Below are positions 39,760-51,330 of a stretch of DNA of 64,000 bases, in pieces. This stretch comes from Vibrio sp. S17_S38 (GTDB lineage: Bacteria > Pseudomonadota > Gammaproteobacteria > Enterobacterales > Vibrionaceae), in NCBI RefSeq assembly GCF_014694375.1, contig NZ_JAAUWW010000008.1, positions 1-64,000 of the forward strand. The letters are read 5' to 3'. Position numbers and translations under genes: made by a program. The first letter of the stretch is position 1. Each line of letters starts with the position of its first letter. Under the pieces are notes generated by a model. It was not told the origin of the DNA, did not search any database, and saw only the letters and a list, made by a program, of their open reading frames with translations.

Positions 39760-41061
39760 ATGAAAAAATGGATTCCAGCTATATTAAGCTTATTCACTTT
39801 GGGCATCGGCCATTCAGCTTTAGCTGCGCCACAAGAATTGAACCGAGTGATTGCTATTGTTAACACAGGTGTGATTCTACAAACTGATGTTGATAACGCG
39901 ATGAAAACAGTAAAAGCAAATGCAGGTGAAAAAGGTTTACCTAATGAAAAAATACTCCGAGAGCAAGTATTAGAAAAGCTGATTACTGACGAGATTCAAC
40001 TTCAAGAAGCTAAAAAAATGGGTATTCAGATTGATGATGAACGCTTGGAACAAGCGATAAAAGGCATAGCAAAAGATCATAATCAAACCGTAGAAGAACT
40101 CACTGCATCTGTGAAAAGTGAAGGGCTTACTTATCCTATTTTTCGTGAGCAGATCCGTAAAGAGATGGCGATAAGTGAAGCGCGTAATGCTCAAGTGCGC
40201 CGTCGCATTAACGTATCACCTTCAGAAGTTGAAACCTTATCAGGGCTACTAGCCGCTCAAAGCACCTCAACCGTTGAATATAAAATATCTCAACTGCAAC
40301 TTAAGTTTGGTGATGATAAACAAGCAACTGAAAAGCAAGCAGAAGAACTTGTGGCACGATTAAAACAAGGAGAGGATTTTTCAACACTCGCCTATACTTA
40401 TTCAAAAGGACCTAAAGCATTGGAAGGTGGTGACTGGGGCTGGATGCGAAAAGAAGAAATGCCTACTATTTTTGCTGACCAAATCACCACTCAAGGAAAA
40501 GGCGCTATCATTGGTCCATTTCGTAGTGGTATAGGATTTCATATCATGATGATTGAAGATGTGAAAGGCCTTAAAACTGTTGCCGTTACAGAAGTTAATG
40601 CTCAACACATTTTAATCAAACCATCGATAATATTAAGTGATGAAGGTGCAAAAGAAGAACTAAATGGTTTTATTGACGAAATAAAATCAGGCAAAAGAAC
40701 TTTTGGCCAGCTAGCTCAACAATATAGCCAAGATCCAGGCTCCGCTGTTGCTGATGGAAAGCTGGGTTATCAAACCTCCGATTCATATGCACCTGAATTT
40801 AAATACCAAGTTGATCATTTAGCTATTGGTCAAATTAGTGAGCCCTTCAAAACGACTTATGGTTGGCATATTGTCAAGGTACTTGACCGTAGAACCGTAG
40901 ATAGAACTGAATCATCAATGAAAAATAGAGCTTACCAAATACTATTTAAACGTAAATTTAATGATGAAGCAGTCGCGTGGCTACAAGAAATCCGAGCCAG
41001 TGCTTATGTTGAAATATTAGATTATAATGCAACCGGAGAAAACGACGATGCTAAGCAGTAA
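39760..41061 (+). CDS. surA: Periplasmic chaperone/peptidyl-prolyl isomerase SurA
   Basis: SurA escorts outer membrane proteins, LptD included, through the periplasm. It has 433 residues from ATG 39760 ([22 protein letters not shown] signal peptide); an in-frame TTG 12 bases earlier is less likely. The N-terminal chaperone domain is followed by two parvulin domains, one starting near [11 protein letters not shown] with [12 protein letters not shown], the other near NAQHILIKP with [16 protein letters not shown]. It overlaps pdxA by 14 bp. Confidence 0.97.
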   Translation: MKKWIPAILSLFTLGIGHSALAAPQELNRVIAIVNTGVILQTDVDNAMKTVKANAGEKGLPNEKILREQVLEKLITDEIQLQEAKKMGIQIDDERLEQAIKGIAKDHNQTVEELTASVKSEGLTYPIFREQIRKEMAISEARNAQVRRRINVSPSEVETLSGLLAAQSTSTVEYKISQLQLKFGDDKQATEKQAEELVARLKQGEDFSTLAYTYSKGPKALEGGDWGWMRKEEMPTIFADQITTQGKGAIIGPFRSGIGFHIMMIEDVKGLKTVAVTEVNAQHILIKPSIILSDEGAKEELNGFIDEIKSGKRTFGQLAQQYSQDPGSAVADGKLGYQTSDSYAPEFKYQVDHLAIGQISEPFKTTYGWHIVKVLDRRTVDRTESSMKNRAYQILFKRKFNDEAVAWLQEIRASAYVEILDYNATGENDDAKQ

Positions 41062-42052
41062 ACGCATTGTCATCACCGCTGGTGAACCAGCAGGCATAGG
41101 TCCTGATTTGGTTTTAGCGTTATCACAAAAGGATTGGCCACATCAATTGATCGTCTGCGCGGATAAAAACATGCTGATGCAGCGTGCTGAGCAGCTTAAT
41201 ATTGATGTTGTACTTATCGAATACCAAGCGCAACAAGAGGCGATGCCCTCACAAGCAGGGCAATTGTATGTTGAGCATATCGATGTAGCTTCTCCTGTTG
41301 TAGCCGGGCAGCTTAATGAAGCTAATGGTCATTATGTGCTAGAAACGCTAAAACGTGCATGCGAAGGTTGCATGAGTAAAGAATTCGATGCTTTAGTTAC
41401 AGGGCCTGTTCATAAAGGTGTAATTAATCGTGCGGGCGTTGCCTTTAGCGGGCATACCGAATTTTTTGCAGAGCAATCTGAGACTCCATTGGTGGTCATG
41501 ATGCTTGCGACTGAAGGTTTACGTGTTGCATTAGTGACTACTCACATTCCTTTAGCCTATGTCAGCCAAGCCGTTACCGCTGAACGTTTAGAAAGTATTA
41601 TTCATATTCTACATACTGACTTAGTCAATAAATTTGGTATTGAAAATCCATCGATCTATGTTTGTGGTCTCAATCCTCACGCTGGGGAAGATGGATGTTT
41701 AGGGCGTGAAGAAATCGAAACCATCACGCCGACATTGGAAAGGTTAAGACAAAAAGATGGTATGAATCTTGTTGGACCGCTACCAGCAGACACTATCTTT
41801 AATGCTAAATATTTAGAGCAAGCTGACACTGTATTAGCTATGTATCATGACCAAGGGCTGCCTGTACTAAAATACAAAGGCTTTGGGAATTCGGTCAACA
41901 TCACTTTAGGCTTGCCTTTTATACGCACCTCCGTTGATCATGGTACTGCTCTTGATTTAGCTGGCACAGGGAAAGCCGACATAGGCAGTTTCTTAACTGC
42001 TATCACCCATGCATTGGAGCTTGCTGAAAGTTCGAATCCTAATACCAATTAA
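41048..42052 (+). CDS. pdxA: 4-hydroxythreonine-4-phosphate dehydrogenase
   Basis: PdxA carries out the NAD-dependent oxidation in pyridoxal phosphate synthesis. It has 334 residues from ATG 41048 ([20 protein letters not shown]), with GGAG 8 bp upstream and inside surA; a longer in-frame start at 41027 is less likely. Metal-binding histidines lie in [19 protein letters not shown] and [13 protein letters not shown]. The overlap with surA suggests translational coupling. Confidence 0.96.
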   Translation: MLSSKRIVITAGEPAGIGPDLVLALSQKDWPHQLIVCADKNMLMQRAEQLNIDVVLIEYQAQQEAMPSQAGQLYVEHIDVASPVVAGQLNEANGHYVLETLKRACEGCMSKEFDALVTGPVHKGVINRAGVAFSGHTEFFAEQSETPLVVMMLATEGLRVALVTTHIPLAYVSQAVTAERLESIIHILHTDLVNKFGIENPSIYVCGLNPHAGEDGCLGREEIETITPTLERLRQKDGMNLVGPLPADTIFNAKYLEQADTVLAMYHDQGLPVLKYKGFGNSVNITLGLPFIRTSVDHGTALDLAGTGKADIGSFLTAITHALELAESSNPNTN

Positions 42053-42099
42053 TACCCTATATTCAATACGGTATTAATTTAATAAAATGAGAAATTATA

Positions 42100-42924
42100 A
42101 TGAGTAATGATGTCCATTTAGGTCACAAAGCGCGTAAACGTTTTGGTCAAAATTTCCTTAATGATCCTTACATTATCGATGGTATTGTATCGGCAATTAA
42201 TCCACTTCCAGGACAAAACTTAGTTGAGATCGGTCCTGGTCTTGGTGCTATCACGGAACCAGTTGGACGTGAAGTTGACAAACTAACCGTTATTGAACTT
42301 GATAGGGATTTAGCACATCGCTTACGTAATCACCCTGAATTGGCGAGCAAACTCACCATTTATGAAGGTGATGCTATGCGTTTTGATTTCACTCAACTGG
42401 TAAAGCCAAACAATAAATTACGTATTTTTGGTAACTTACCATACAACATATCAACACCATTGATGTTTCACTTATTTGAATTTCATAGTGATATTCAAGA
42501 TATGCATTTTATGCTTCAAAAAGAAGTAGTTAATCGCTTAGCGGCAGGGCCAGGCTCAAAAGCTTATGGTCGTTTAACGGTAATGGCGCAATATTATTGT
42601 AAAGTCATGCCGGTGTTGGAAGTACCACCTACCGCCTTTATCCCGCCACCTAAAGTGGATTCAGCCGTGGTACGACTAATGCCTTATGAGGTTCTTCCTC
42701 ATCCTGCAACTAGTTTAAAGTGGCTTGAACGAGTGTGTCGTGAAGGTTTTAACCAACGCCGTAAAACTGTAAGAAATTGCTTTAGAGCACTCGCGAGCGT
42801 TGAAGAATTAGAGCAACTTAATATCAACCCAGGTGTTCGTCCTGAGAACTTAACCTTGGTGCAATTTGTTGATTTAGCTAATTACCTTGATGCTAAATCG
42901 ACCTCACCAGAGTCTGAGGATTAA
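42100..42924 (+). CDS. rsmA: 16S rRNA dimethyladenosine transferase RsmA (KsgA)
   Basis: RsmA dimethylates two adjacent adenosines near the 3' end of 16S rRNA, a late check of 30S assembly. The 274 residues show [16 protein letters not shown], the SAM-binding [13 protein letters not shown] and the catalytic NLPYNIS motif, with a C-terminal helical domain ([13 protein letters not shown]). It lies 47 bp after pdxA and leads on to apaG-apaH. Confidence 0.97.
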   Translation: MSNDVHLGHKARKRFGQNFLNDPYIIDGIVSAINPLPGQNLVEIGPGLGAITEPVGREVDKLTVIELDRDLAHRLRNHPELASKLTIYEGDAMRFDFTQLVKPNNKLRIFGNLPYNISTPLMFHLFEFHSDIQDMHFMLQKEVVNRLAAGPGSKAYGRLTVMAQYYCKVMPVLEVPPTAFIPPPKVDSAVVRLMPYEVLPHPATSLKWLERVCREGFNQRRKTVRNCFRALASVEELEQLNINPGVRPENLTLVQFVDLANYLDAKSTSPESED

Positions 42925-43001
42925 ATAAACCTATTAGCGTACCGATTTTTATAGCATAAACGGTGCGCTAATCGTCTTCCCCTAAGGATAGGAGATCGCT
43001 T

Positions 43002-43385
43002 ATGTCAATCGAGACCATCCCTTGTATTAAATGCCAAGTCCAAACCCGCTATATTCCTGAACAATCTCAACCTGCACAACATCGCTATGTCTTTGCCTAT
43101 ACGATCACCATCCGTAATTTAAGCCAACATTCGGTTCAACTTCTCACGCGTCGTTGGTTAATTACCGATGCCAATGGCAAGCAACTAAGTATTGAAGGCG
43201 ATGGAGTGGTTGGTGAACAGCCTTTGATTGAGTCCATGCAAGAGTACACTTACACCAGTGGTACAGCGATTGAAACCCCCGTTGGCGTCATGCAAGGACA
43301 CTATGGGATGATGGATGAACAAGGAAGCCCCTTTATCGCAGAGATATCCCCTTTTCGTTTAGCTATTCCCAATATTCTTAATTAG
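43002..43385 (+). CDS. apaG: Co2+/Mg2+ efflux protein ApaG
   Basis: This 127-residue protein is a single fibronectin-type beta domain, with the conserved [31 protein letters not shown] and [15 protein letters not shown] stretches. Its biochemical role is not settled despite the historic link to cobalt/magnesium efflux. AAGGATAGGAG lies upstream. It sits 9 bp before apaH, the usual pairing. Confidence 0.95.
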   Translation: MSIETIPCIKCQVQTRYIPEQSQPAQHRYVFAYTITIRNLSQHSVQLLTRRWLITDANGKQLSIEGDGVVGEQPLIESMQEYTYTSGTAIETPVGVMQGHYGMMDEQGSPFIAEISPFRLAIPNILN

Positions 43386-43394
43386 GGAGGCATT

Positions 43395-44207
43395 GTGGCA
43401 ACGTATATTGTAGGTGACATTCAAGGGTGTTTTGATGAGCTGCAGTTGCTACTCAATCAAGTTCAATTTGATCCACAAAACGATACTCTTTGGCTCGCTG
43501 GTGATCTAGTTGCCCGAGGGCCAAAATCACTCGAAACACTTCGATTTGTTCGATCTCTCGGAAATGCAGCTCAATGTATTTTAGGCAACCATGATTTGCA
43601 TTTGCTTGCGGTTCACCTTGGCTTATTTACCAGTAAACCAAAAGATAAAACCGCTAATATATTTTCGGCCCCCGATAGAAATGAGCTGATGGACTGGTTA
43701 CGCCAACAACCTTTACTCGCAGAACATCCCGAATTTGTAATGTGTCATGCCGGTATTTCGCCGCAATGGGATCTTCCAACCGCTCGCCAAGCAGCAAAAA
43801 ATATTGAACAATGTTTACAGAGCGATAACTGGCAATGGTTAGTTGAGAATATGTACTCCAATCAACCAACTCAATGGAGTGAGTCTTTACAAGGCATCGA
43901 ACTATATCGTTATTCTATTAATGCTTTTACTCGAATGCGATTTTGCCTTAGTGATGGGACATTAGATTTAGAATGTAAACTTCCTCCTGAACAAGCTCAT
44001 TCAAGTGGTCTACTACCTTGGTTTCGAGTACCTAATCGTATTTCATTAGAAAAAACGGTCATTTTTGGTCATTGGGCAGCATTGATGGGGTGCAATGACC
44101 AGCAAGCTAATGTAATAGGACTCGATACAGGTTGCGTGTGGGGGGAGTATTTATCAATGCTAAGATGGGAAGATAAGCAATTATTTACTCAACAAGCGAT
44201 CCAGTGA
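43395..44207 (+). CDS. apaH: Symmetrical bis(5'-nucleosyl)-tetraphosphatase
   Basis: ApaH splits Ap4A into two ADP and removes Np4-type 5' caps from RNA. Its 270 residues carry the metallophosphatase motifs VGDIQGCFDE, LAGDLVARGP, ILGNHDLHLL, CHAGISPQW and IFGHWAALMG. It starts with GTG, preceded by GGGAGG. Last gene of the lptD-surA-pdxA-rsmA-apaG-apaH row. Confidence 0.97.
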   Translation: MATYIVGDIQGCFDELQLLLNQVQFDPQNDTLWLAGDLVARGPKSLETLRFVRSLGNAAQCILGNHDLHLLAVHLGLFTSKPKDKTANIFSAPDRNELMDWLRQQPLLAEHPEFVMCHAGISPQWDLPTARQAAKNIEQCLQSDNWQWLVENMYSNQPTQWSESLQGIELYRYSINAFTRMRFCLSDGTLDLECKLPPEQAHSSGLLPWFRVPNRISLEKTVIFGHWAALMGCNDQQANVIGLDTGCVWGEYLSMLRWEDKQLFTQQAIQ

Positions 44208-44217
44208 TTTTCCCATA

Positions 44218-44262
44218 TTTAAGCAGATGACTAAGATCTAAACGTCCGTCTTCTGCTTAAAA
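44218..44262. terminator. Weak hairpin between apaH and folA
   Basis: TTTAAGCAGA and TCTGCTTAAA flank a loop of about 23 bases in the short space between the converging genes. The T runs are poor, so the terminator role is tentative. Confidence 0.4.
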
Positions 44263-44283
44263 TACAGATAATGAAAAGATAAG

Positions 44284-44763
44284 TTAACGCTCTAAAATCA
44301 CAAATTCCATGTCATATTTATTCTTCTCATCTGCGGTATAAGTATCATGGTGAGTTTCCGTCCAGCCTTCTTGCCAATCAGGAAATTGAGTATCACCATC
44401 AATTTCAGCATCAATAAATGTTAAGTACAAACAATTAGCTTGCTCTAAGCAAGCTTCATAAATGCTGCCACCACCAATGATCATCAGTTCTTCCGCATCA
44501 CCAGTAACTTGCTTAGCTTCATCAATATTGCTAACTACTGTCACACCGTCAATCAATAGACTAGAATCACGACTAAGCACAATATTCATCCTACCTGGTA
44601 GTGGACGACCGATTGATTCATAGGTTTTCCTGCCCATAACAATCGGCTTTCCTAATGTGCAACGTTTGAACCAAGCAAAATCAGCAGGTAAGTGCCACGG
44701 CATTTGATTGTCTTTTCCAATCGTTCGATTTTTTGCCATTGCGGCTATCATGCTAATTTTCAC
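44284..44763 (-). CDS. folA: Dihydrofolate reductase
   Basis: FolA reduces dihydrofolate with NADPH and is the trimethoprim target. The 159 residues match E. coli FolA in length, with MISMIAAMAKNRTIGKDNQM-type start, PWHLPADFAWFK (substrate Asp), VMGRKTYESIGRPLPGR (NADPH) and MIIGGGSIYEACL. No truncation or insertion is seen. It converges on apaH, the conserved order in this group. Confidence 0.97.
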   Translation of the reverse strand: MKISMIAAMAKNRTIGKDNQMPWHLPADFAWFKRCTLGKPIVMGRKTYESIGRPLPGRMNIVLSRDSSLLIDGVTVVSNIDEAKQVTGDAEELMIIGGGSIYEACLEQANCLYLTFIDAEIDGDTQFPDWQEGWTETHHDTYTADEKNKYDMEFVILER

Positions 44764-44793
44764 GTTAATCTCCTAACTCATAACAATATAAAA

Positions 44794-45276
44794 CTATATC
44801 ACTGATTTTCTGCGATAAAATAATAAGCCCGGCATCGCTAACCCTATCGCAAGCCCAGCAATAATAAACATAGCTTGTAAAAAATTATCCATTAATAATG
44901 CAAATAATTCAGGGTTGTAGCCAATATGATTAATTTCCACAACCGCTATCATAGCTTTAAAAGCGTACACGCCTGGTATCATAGGAATCATGGCTGCAAC
45001 CGTAAACACTTTCGGGTGAGCCAAAAATCGATGAGACCAATGGATACCAACCATTCCCACAAAAGTAGCTGAAAATAGTGTTGCCCACTCAATCTCAACA
45101 CCATAATGCAGTAATAGGAAGCGAGAACCATGACCCAGAGCGCCTCCAATTGCACAATATTTTAATGCATTAGCAGGAACATTAAAGACTAAAGCAAAAC
45201 CAACAGCAGGAATTGCTGCAAAGAACATATCATTGAGTAGCGCAAGAAAAAGTGACATCAATGTATCCATCCCCAT
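44794..45276 (-). CDS. ThrE-type threonine/serine exporter, YjjB-like subunit
   Basis: The 160-residue membrane protein has about four or five hydrophobic helices (DMFFAAIPAVGFALVFNV, MIPMIPGVYAFKAMI, AMFIIAGLAIGLAMPGLL). It matches the short C-terminal half of ThrE exporters (DUF3815, YjjB). It overlaps the YjjP-like gene by 19 bp; in other bacteria the two halves are fused. Amino acid export is a family inference, and YjjP/YjjB of E. coli has instead been linked to succinate export. Confidence 0.85.
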   Translation of the reverse strand: MGMDTLMSLFLALLNDMFFAAIPAVGFALVFNVPANALKYCAIGGALGHGSRFLLLHYGVEIEWATLFSATFVGMVGIHWSHRFLAHPKVFTVAAMIPMIPGVYAFKAMIAVVEINHIGYNPELFALLMDNFLQAMFIIAGLAIGLAMPGLLFYRRKSVI

Positions 45277-46034
45277 GCTCCAGTAATTGTCATTGCCCCA
45301 ACTATCCCAATACTCGTTGCGAAGGTAAGTAAACTAGCCATCACAAAACGTGCAATTCCCATATTAATGTACCCTTTAAGCATATCTGCTACAGCATTAA
45401 TCAAAGGGAACCCCGGAACAAGCATTAACACAGAAGATGCCATTGGCAAGGATGGGTGACTGCCTAATTGATAAATCACCGCTTGAGATGAAATAAGCGT
45501 TGTCACAAAAGCCGTAGCAGCAAAATTGAGTAACGGATTAAAATTCCGATGACCAATCTCTTGTCGAACGATCATACCAATTGAAGAAGCGATAAAGGTA
45601 ATGGCAAAAGCTATTTTATCCCCACCAGCTAAATGAGAAAAAGCAGCGCAAGATAAACCTATCATTAACACAACAAGCCAACGGTTATAACGTGTTGGTT
45701 GAATTCTTTCTAGTTTTCGCTGCGCCATCGAAAAATCTAATATTTGACGTTCAACCATGATACAAACACGCTGAATGTCCGTAACGACAGACATATTGAT
45801 ACCTTTGTCAGGGCTTCTTCTTGCTGTCGTGACACAATTACCATCCATAATAGTGGTTACAATTAATGAACTAGCAGATAATGAAACTTCCACTTCATCG
45901 ACACCACAAGCTAAACCTAAGCGGCGAGTAATATCTGAAACCAAAGTGCTTTCGGCTCCATGAGCTAATAGCATTTGCCCTGCATGAATAATAAATCGAG
46001 TAATGTTTTTCTGATTTGCTTCCATGACAATCAT
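45258..46034 (-). CDS. ThrE-type threonine/serine exporter, YjjP-like subunit
   Basis: The 258-residue protein has a soluble N-terminal part (about 1-115; FIIHAGQMLLAHGAESTLV) and five C-terminal hydrophobic helices (WLVVLMIGLSCAAFSHLAGG, ASSVLMLVPGFPLINAVADM). This is the DUF1212/YjjP N-terminal half of ThrE-type exporters. Start could also be ATG 46025 (MEANQKN). It overlaps the YjjB-like gene, which indicates a two-subunit transporter. Confidence 0.85.
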   Translation of the reverse strand: MIVMEANQKNITRFIIHAGQMLLAHGAESTLVSDITRRLGLACGVDEVEVSLSASSLIVTTIMDGNCVTTARRSPDKGINMSVVTDIQRVCIMVERQILDFSMAQRKLERIQPTRYNRWLVVLMIGLSCAAFSHLAGGDKIAFAITFIASSIGMIVRQEIGHRNFNPLLNFAATAFVTTLISSQAVIYQLGSHPSLPMASSVLMLVPGFPLINAVADMLKGYINMGIARFVMASLLTFATSIGIVGAMTITGAWGWIH

Positions 46035-46121
46035 TCTTCCTTACAATGAACAATCATTAGGCATCCGGCCAAGTAATATAAGTTTGCCTTACTCCATTAT
46101 CAAAAAGAATGATTTAAAATA

Positions 46122-46160
46122 AAAAAGCTGCAAAATCTCAAAGAGAAATTGCAGCTTTCT
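46122..46160 (-). terminator. Terminator downstream of obgE
   Basis: AAAGCTGCAA and TTGCAGCTTT enclose an inner CTC/GAG stem, with A and T runs outside. It lies just past the obgE stop and could also end the ThrE-type genes' antisense reading. Confidence 0.75.
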
Positions 46161-46189
46161 TGTGATCAAGCAATTAAAAGCAGACCGAA

Positions 46190-47365
<1,176 letters not shown>

Positions 47366-47443
47366 CTACTCCACCTGCATATTGGCAAGTTTATTATAGT
47401 GTAGACCACAGACTGTAAATCCCAGTAGTTCTTCTATTACGGC

Positions 47444-47464
47444 TAGGGTCTAGGGTCTAGGGTC
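47444..47464. repeat. Short tandem repeat (TAGGGTC x3)
   Basis: Three perfect heptamers in a row lie between rpmA's terminator and obgE. No coding or known regulatory role is apparent. Confidence 0.7.
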
Positions 47465-47484
47465 TTTATCTGTTTGTTCTAAAT

Positions 47485-47514
47485 AAAAAACCCCACCATA
47501 AAGGTAGGGCTTTG
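47485..47514 (-). terminator. Terminator downstream of rpmA
   Basis: On the minus strand AGCCCTACC, loop TTTAT, GGTGGGGT pair with one mismatch, followed by TTTTTTATT, 23 bp after the rpmA stop. Confidence 0.8.
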
Positions 47515-47536
47515 AATTCATGTTGTAAGTAAAAAC

Positions 47537-47794
47537 TTATGCAGTTTCGATACTTACGAACTTACGGTTCTTAGGACCTTTAACTTCAAATTTAACTTTA
47601 CCTTCAGATAAAGCAAATAGAGTGTGGTCTTTACCGATACCAACATTAGTGCCAGCGTGGAATTTAGTACCACGTTGACGAACAATGATGTTACCCGCTA
47701 GAACAGATTCGCCACCAAAACGTTTAACACCTAAGCGTTTACTTTCTGAATCGCGACCGTTATTAGTAGAACCACCAGCTTTTTTATGTGCCAT
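47537..47794 (-). CDS. rpmA: 50S ribosomal protein L27
   Basis: L27 (85 residues) reaches into the peptidyl transferase centre with its N-terminal tail. The sequence starts [20 protein letters not shown] and includes [15 protein letters not shown]. Co-transcribed with rplU, 24 bp upstream. Confidence 0.98.
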   Translation of the reverse strand: MAHKKAGGSTNNGRDSESKRLGVKRFGGESVLAGNIIVRQRGTKFHAGTNVGIGKDHTLFALSEGKVKFEVKGPKNRKFVSIETA

Positions 47795-47818
47795 GTGTTA
47801 GCTTCTCCGTTATGTTAA

Positions 47819-48130
47819 TTAAGCGCTGATGCCAGTAATTCTGACTTCAGTGAACCACTGACGGTGGCCCATTTGCTTACGAGAATGCTTACGACGACGG
47901 AACTTAACGATTTTAACTTTATCGCCACGACCGTGCTTAACTACTTCTGCAGTTACTTTACCGCCAGCAACTAGAGGTGCACCAATAGTGATTTCCTCAC
48001 CATTAGCAACCATAAGAACTGATTCAAACTCTACGTTTGCGCCAGTTTCTACGTCCAATTTTTCTAAACGAAGAGTTTGACCTTCGCTTACACGGTGTTG
48101 TTTACCACCAGATTGGAAAACAGCGTACAT
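47819..48130 (-). CDS. rplU: 50S ribosomal protein L21
   Basis: L21 (103 residues) binds 23S rRNA in the 50S subunit. Typical stretches are [18 protein letters not shown] and [19 protein letters not shown]. It is the first gene of rplU-rpmA and lies divergent from ispB across 260 bp. Confidence 0.98.
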   Translation of the reverse strand: MYAVFQSGGKQHRVSEGQTLRLEKLDVETGANVEFESVLMVANGEEITIGAPLVAGGKVTAEVVKHGRGDKVKIVKFRRRKHSRKQMGHRQWFTEVRITGISA

Positions 48131-48391
48131 ATTTTACTCCGCTTTTTCCGCACAGCATCATGTTAGTTATTTTAAACATATCAGGTGTGCGCTTAAACTT
48201 GTCATCAATAGGGCGCAGATTCTACTTGAGAGCTCACCCTTTGACAAGATAAATATTAAAGAAAATGGCGAAAAGATCATCGCCAAATAAAAGTGGTGTA
48301 ATGATGCCGTTTAGAGCCGTGTTTATCAATATTTTTTAGTGTAGAATTCAATAATATTTTTATTGTGATGATTAACTTTGCTGGAATGAAC

Positions 48392-49363
48392 ATGGATTTT
48401 AATGCTATCCAAGCGCTAACCGCTGATGACATGACTAAAGTGAATGAAACTATTCACGCACAACTTAACTCTAATGTCAGCCTAATCAACCAACTAGGGT
48501 TTTACATTGTAAGCAGTGGAGGTAAACGTATACGCCCTTTACTTGCTCTTATCTCAGCTAAAGCTTTAGGTTATCAGGGACAAGATCACATCACTGCAGC
48601 TTCCTTTGTTGAGTTTATTCATACAGCCACTTTACTACATGATGATGTCGTTGATGAATCGGATATGCGCCGTGGTAAGGAAACAGCTAATGCTGCATTT
48701 GGTAATGCCGCTAGCGTTCTAGTTGGTGATTATATCTACACTCGCTCATTTCAAATGATGACAGGTTTAGGCTCATTAAAAATTCTCAAACTAATGAGTG
48801 ACGCTGTTAATGTCATTGCTGAGGGTGAAGTGCAACAGTTAATGAATTGCAATAATCCAGATACAACCGAAGAAAGCTACATGGAAGTGATTTACTCTAA
48901 AACAGCCCGTTTGTTTGAAGCTGCCACTCAAATTGGTGCTCTTTTAGTCGATGCTCCAAAAGAGACAGAAACTGCCCTACAAAACTATGGTCGTTATTTA
49001 GGTACAGCATTCCAACTGATCGATGATGTGATGGACTATACCTCTGATGGTAAAGAGATGGGTAAAAATGTAGGTGATGACCTTGCAGAAGGTAAACCAA
49101 CGCTCCCACTGCTTTATGCAATGCATAATGGTACACCTGAACAAGCCGTTATGATTAGAGAAGCCATCGAACACTCAAATGGCATGGAAAAGCTCGATGC
49201 AATTATGGCGGCTATGCATGAAACTGGTTCACTTGACTACACCACTGAACGTGCAGAGCAAGAAGCAGATAAAGCCATTGCAGAGCTTTCAATCATTCCA
49301 GAGTCAGAATATAAGCAAGCACTGATCACATTGGCACACATGGCGGTAAGAAGAACAAAATAA
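48392..49363 (+). CDS. ispB: Octaprenyl diphosphate synthase
   Basis: IspB builds the C40 side chain of ubiquinone and menaquinone. It has 323 residues from ATG 48392 (MDFNAIQALTADDM), the E. coli length; in-frame starts at 48365/48368 would add nine residues. Both aspartate-rich motifs are present: LLHDDVVDESDMRRG and LIDDVMDYTSD. Divergent from rplU-rpmA, as in many gammaproteobacteria. Confidence 0.96.
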   Translation: MDFNAIQALTADDMTKVNETIHAQLNSNVSLINQLGFYIVSSGGKRIRPLLALISAKALGYQGQDHITAASFVEFIHTATLLHDDVVDESDMRRGKETANAAFGNAASVLVGDYIYTRSFQMMTGLGSLKILKLMSDAVNVIAEGEVQQLMNCNNPDTTEESYMEVIYSKTARLFEAATQIGALLVDAPKETETALQNYGRYLGTAFQLIDDVMDYTSDGKEMGKNVGDDLAEGKPTLPLLYAMHNGTPEQAVMIREAIEHSNGMEKLDAIMAAMHETGSLDYTTERAEQEADKAIAELSIIPESEYKQALITLAHMAVRRTK

Positions 49364-49432
49364 CGCTATTTGTTCCTAGTTCAGTCGGTTTCATTTCAAC
49401 ATACAAAAACTAATTGAACTGCCAGTAAAGAT

Positions 49433-49469
49433 AAAACCCGTGATTGCTTTAAGCAAACCACGGGTTTTT
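49433..49469. terminator. Bidirectional terminator between ispB and mdh
   Basis: AAAACCCGTG and CACGGGTTTTT flank an inner TTGCTTTAAGCAA stem-loop. Both genes point towards it. Confidence 0.9.
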
Positions 49470-49524
49470 AATTTGATTCAGATTCGCTTTTAGCTACTGA
49501 GCAAATAAGCTACTTAGTAAATTG

Positions 49525-50460
49525 TTATTTAGCAAACTCTTCACCCAAAGCAATATCGCCTCTTAGCGTTTCAAGCATGCTATCAAATGCTTGCTGCTCA
49601 AAATCACTTAATTTGCCATAGCTTAATATTTCTTCAATTCCTTGTTTACCTAAACGGATAGGTTGTGCAAAGAAACGAGCATTGTCACCAGGGCCTTCTA
49701 CATAAGCGCACTCAACGATACCTTGCTCACCTTGCAATGCTTTCACAAGAGACAAACCAAAACGATAAGCGGCTTGACCCATAGAAAGAGTCGCTGAACC
49801 GCCACCCGCTTTTGCCTCGACCACTTCAGTACCGGCATTTTGAATACGTTTCGTCAATGCAGCCGTTTCTTCTGCGGTAAAATCAACCCCTTGAATTTGA
49901 GAAAGAAGAGGAAGAATCGTTACGCCAGAGTGACCACCAATAACTGGAACTTCAAGACCTTGAAGAGGAACACCTTTCAATTCAGCAACAAAGGTTTCAG
50001 AACGAATAACGTCTAACGTTGTAATACCGAATAAACGGTTTTTATTATATACGCCAGCTTTCTTTAGTACTTCAGCTGCGATCGGCACCGTTGTATTCAC
50101 TGGGTTCGTAATAATACCAATACAAGCTGTTGGGCAAGTAACCGCTATTTTTTCAGCTAATGATTTAACAATCCCAGCGTTAACGTTGAAAAGATCTGAA
50201 CGATCCATGCCAGGTTTACGAGCAACACCCGCTGAAATTAGAACGACATCAGCGCCTTCAAGGGCTGGAGTTGGATCTACACCCGCATAACCTTTGATAG
50301 AAACAGGTGTTGGTATATGGCTAAGATCAGCCGCAACCCCTGGCGTCACAGGTGCAATATCATACAACGCAAGATCTGAACCTGCTGGTAATCCGTTTTT
50401 AAGCAATAGCGCCAATGCTTGTCCAATACCACCTGCAGCACCAATTACAGCTACTTTCAT
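49525..50460 (-). CDS. mdh: Malate dehydrogenase
   Basis: Mdh interconverts malate and oxaloacetate with NAD in the TCA cycle. The 311 residues carry the Rossmann motif [14 protein letters not shown], the substrate-loop arginines in [19 protein letters not shown] and the catalytic His in [20 protein letters not shown] precedes the ATG. It lies divergent from argR, a conserved vibrio and enterobacterial arrangement. Confidence 0.98.
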   Translation of the reverse strand: MKVAVIGAAGGIGQALALLLKNGLPAGSDLALYDIAPVTPGVAADLSHIPTPVSIKGYAGVDPTPALEGADVVLISAGVARKPGMDRSDLFNVNAGIVKSLAEKIAVTCPTACIGIITNPVNTTVPIAAEVLKKAGVYNKNRLFGITTLDVIRSETFVAELKGVPLQGLEVPVIGGHSGVTILPLLSQIQGVDFTAEETAALTKRIQNAGTEVVEAKAGGGSATLSMGQAAYRFGLSLVKALQGEQGIVECAYVEGPGDNARFFAQPIRLGKQGIEEILSYGKLSDFEQQAFDSMLETLRGDIALGEEFAK

Positions 50461-50751
50461 GAACTTTCTCCTTTGACAAAATATTTTTATGATTTACGTA
50501 AATATAACGACTTTAACCAAATTACAATATGCACAAATTAATTACAATTTATTAACTCAGCTTTGAGATCCTCACCTCATCTAATATTGATTTTTGTAAC
50601 TTAATGGCATTGAGTCCCTTAGAAAACATCAAGTAACGGTTGTTACATTTAATTTCTAGCTGAATACACAAAGTGACGACTTCTTATTGGTACATAATGC
50701 CGATCTATGCGAAAATAATGCAATTCTATGTATATTTAAGATCGAACCCTC

Positions 50752-51222
50752 ATGCGAAATAATGATAAACAAGATCAGCTTATCCGTTCATTCAAAGCAT
50801 TATTGAAAGAAGAATGTTTTGGTTCACAAGGTGAGATTGTTGATATGCTCAAAGAAGAAGGCTTTGATAATATTAACCAATCCAAAGTATCCCGTATGCT
50901 GACCAAATTTGGCGCTGTCCGCACACGAAATGCAAAAATGGAGATGGTGTATTGTTTACCCGCAGAATTAGGCGTTCCAACGGTCTCTAGTTCGCTACGC
51001 GAATTGGTTCTGGATATTGGTCATAATGATGCATTAGTTGTCATTCATACCGGTCCAGGGGCGGCACAGCTAATCGCTCGCCTTTTAGATTCATTAGGAA
51101 AATCTGAAGGGATTTTAGGCGTTGTTGCAGGAGATGATACTCTTTTCATTACGCCAACTTTAACCTACACCACTAAGCAGTTATTCGATTCAGTTTGTGA
51201 TTTATTCGAATTTGCGGGTTAA
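50752..51222 (+). CDS. argR: Arginine repressor
   Basis: ArgR is the hexameric arginine-sensing regulator of arginine genes. The 156 residues have an N-terminal winged helix ([34 protein letters not shown]) and a C-terminal oligomerisation and arginine-binding domain ([26 protein letters not shown]). Divergent from mdh across 291 bp, in which I could not settle clear ARG boxes. Confidence 0.97.
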   Translation: MRNNDKQDQLIRSFKALLKEECFGSQGEIVDMLKEEGFDNINQSKVSRMLTKFGAVRTRNAKMEMVYCLPAELGVPTVSSSLRELVLDIGHNDALVVIHTGPGAAQLIARLLDSLGKSEGILGVVAGDDTLFITPTLTYTTKQLFDSVCDLFEFAG

Positions 51223-51249
51223 ACTCGTGGCTTAATAACATACAAATAA

Positions 51250-51277
51250 AAAGCGATCATTGTTCAGTGATCGCTTT
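51250..51277. terminator. Terminator between argR and rlmB
   Basis: AAAGCGATCA and TGATCGCTTT form a 10-bp perfect stem around TTGTTCAG. It lies 28 bp after argR and serves converging rlmB as well. Confidence 0.85.
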
Positions 51278-51330
51278 ATCTATTCAATACTAATTTAGAA
51301 CCGATTAACTCATACCAATAGAACTAAGAC

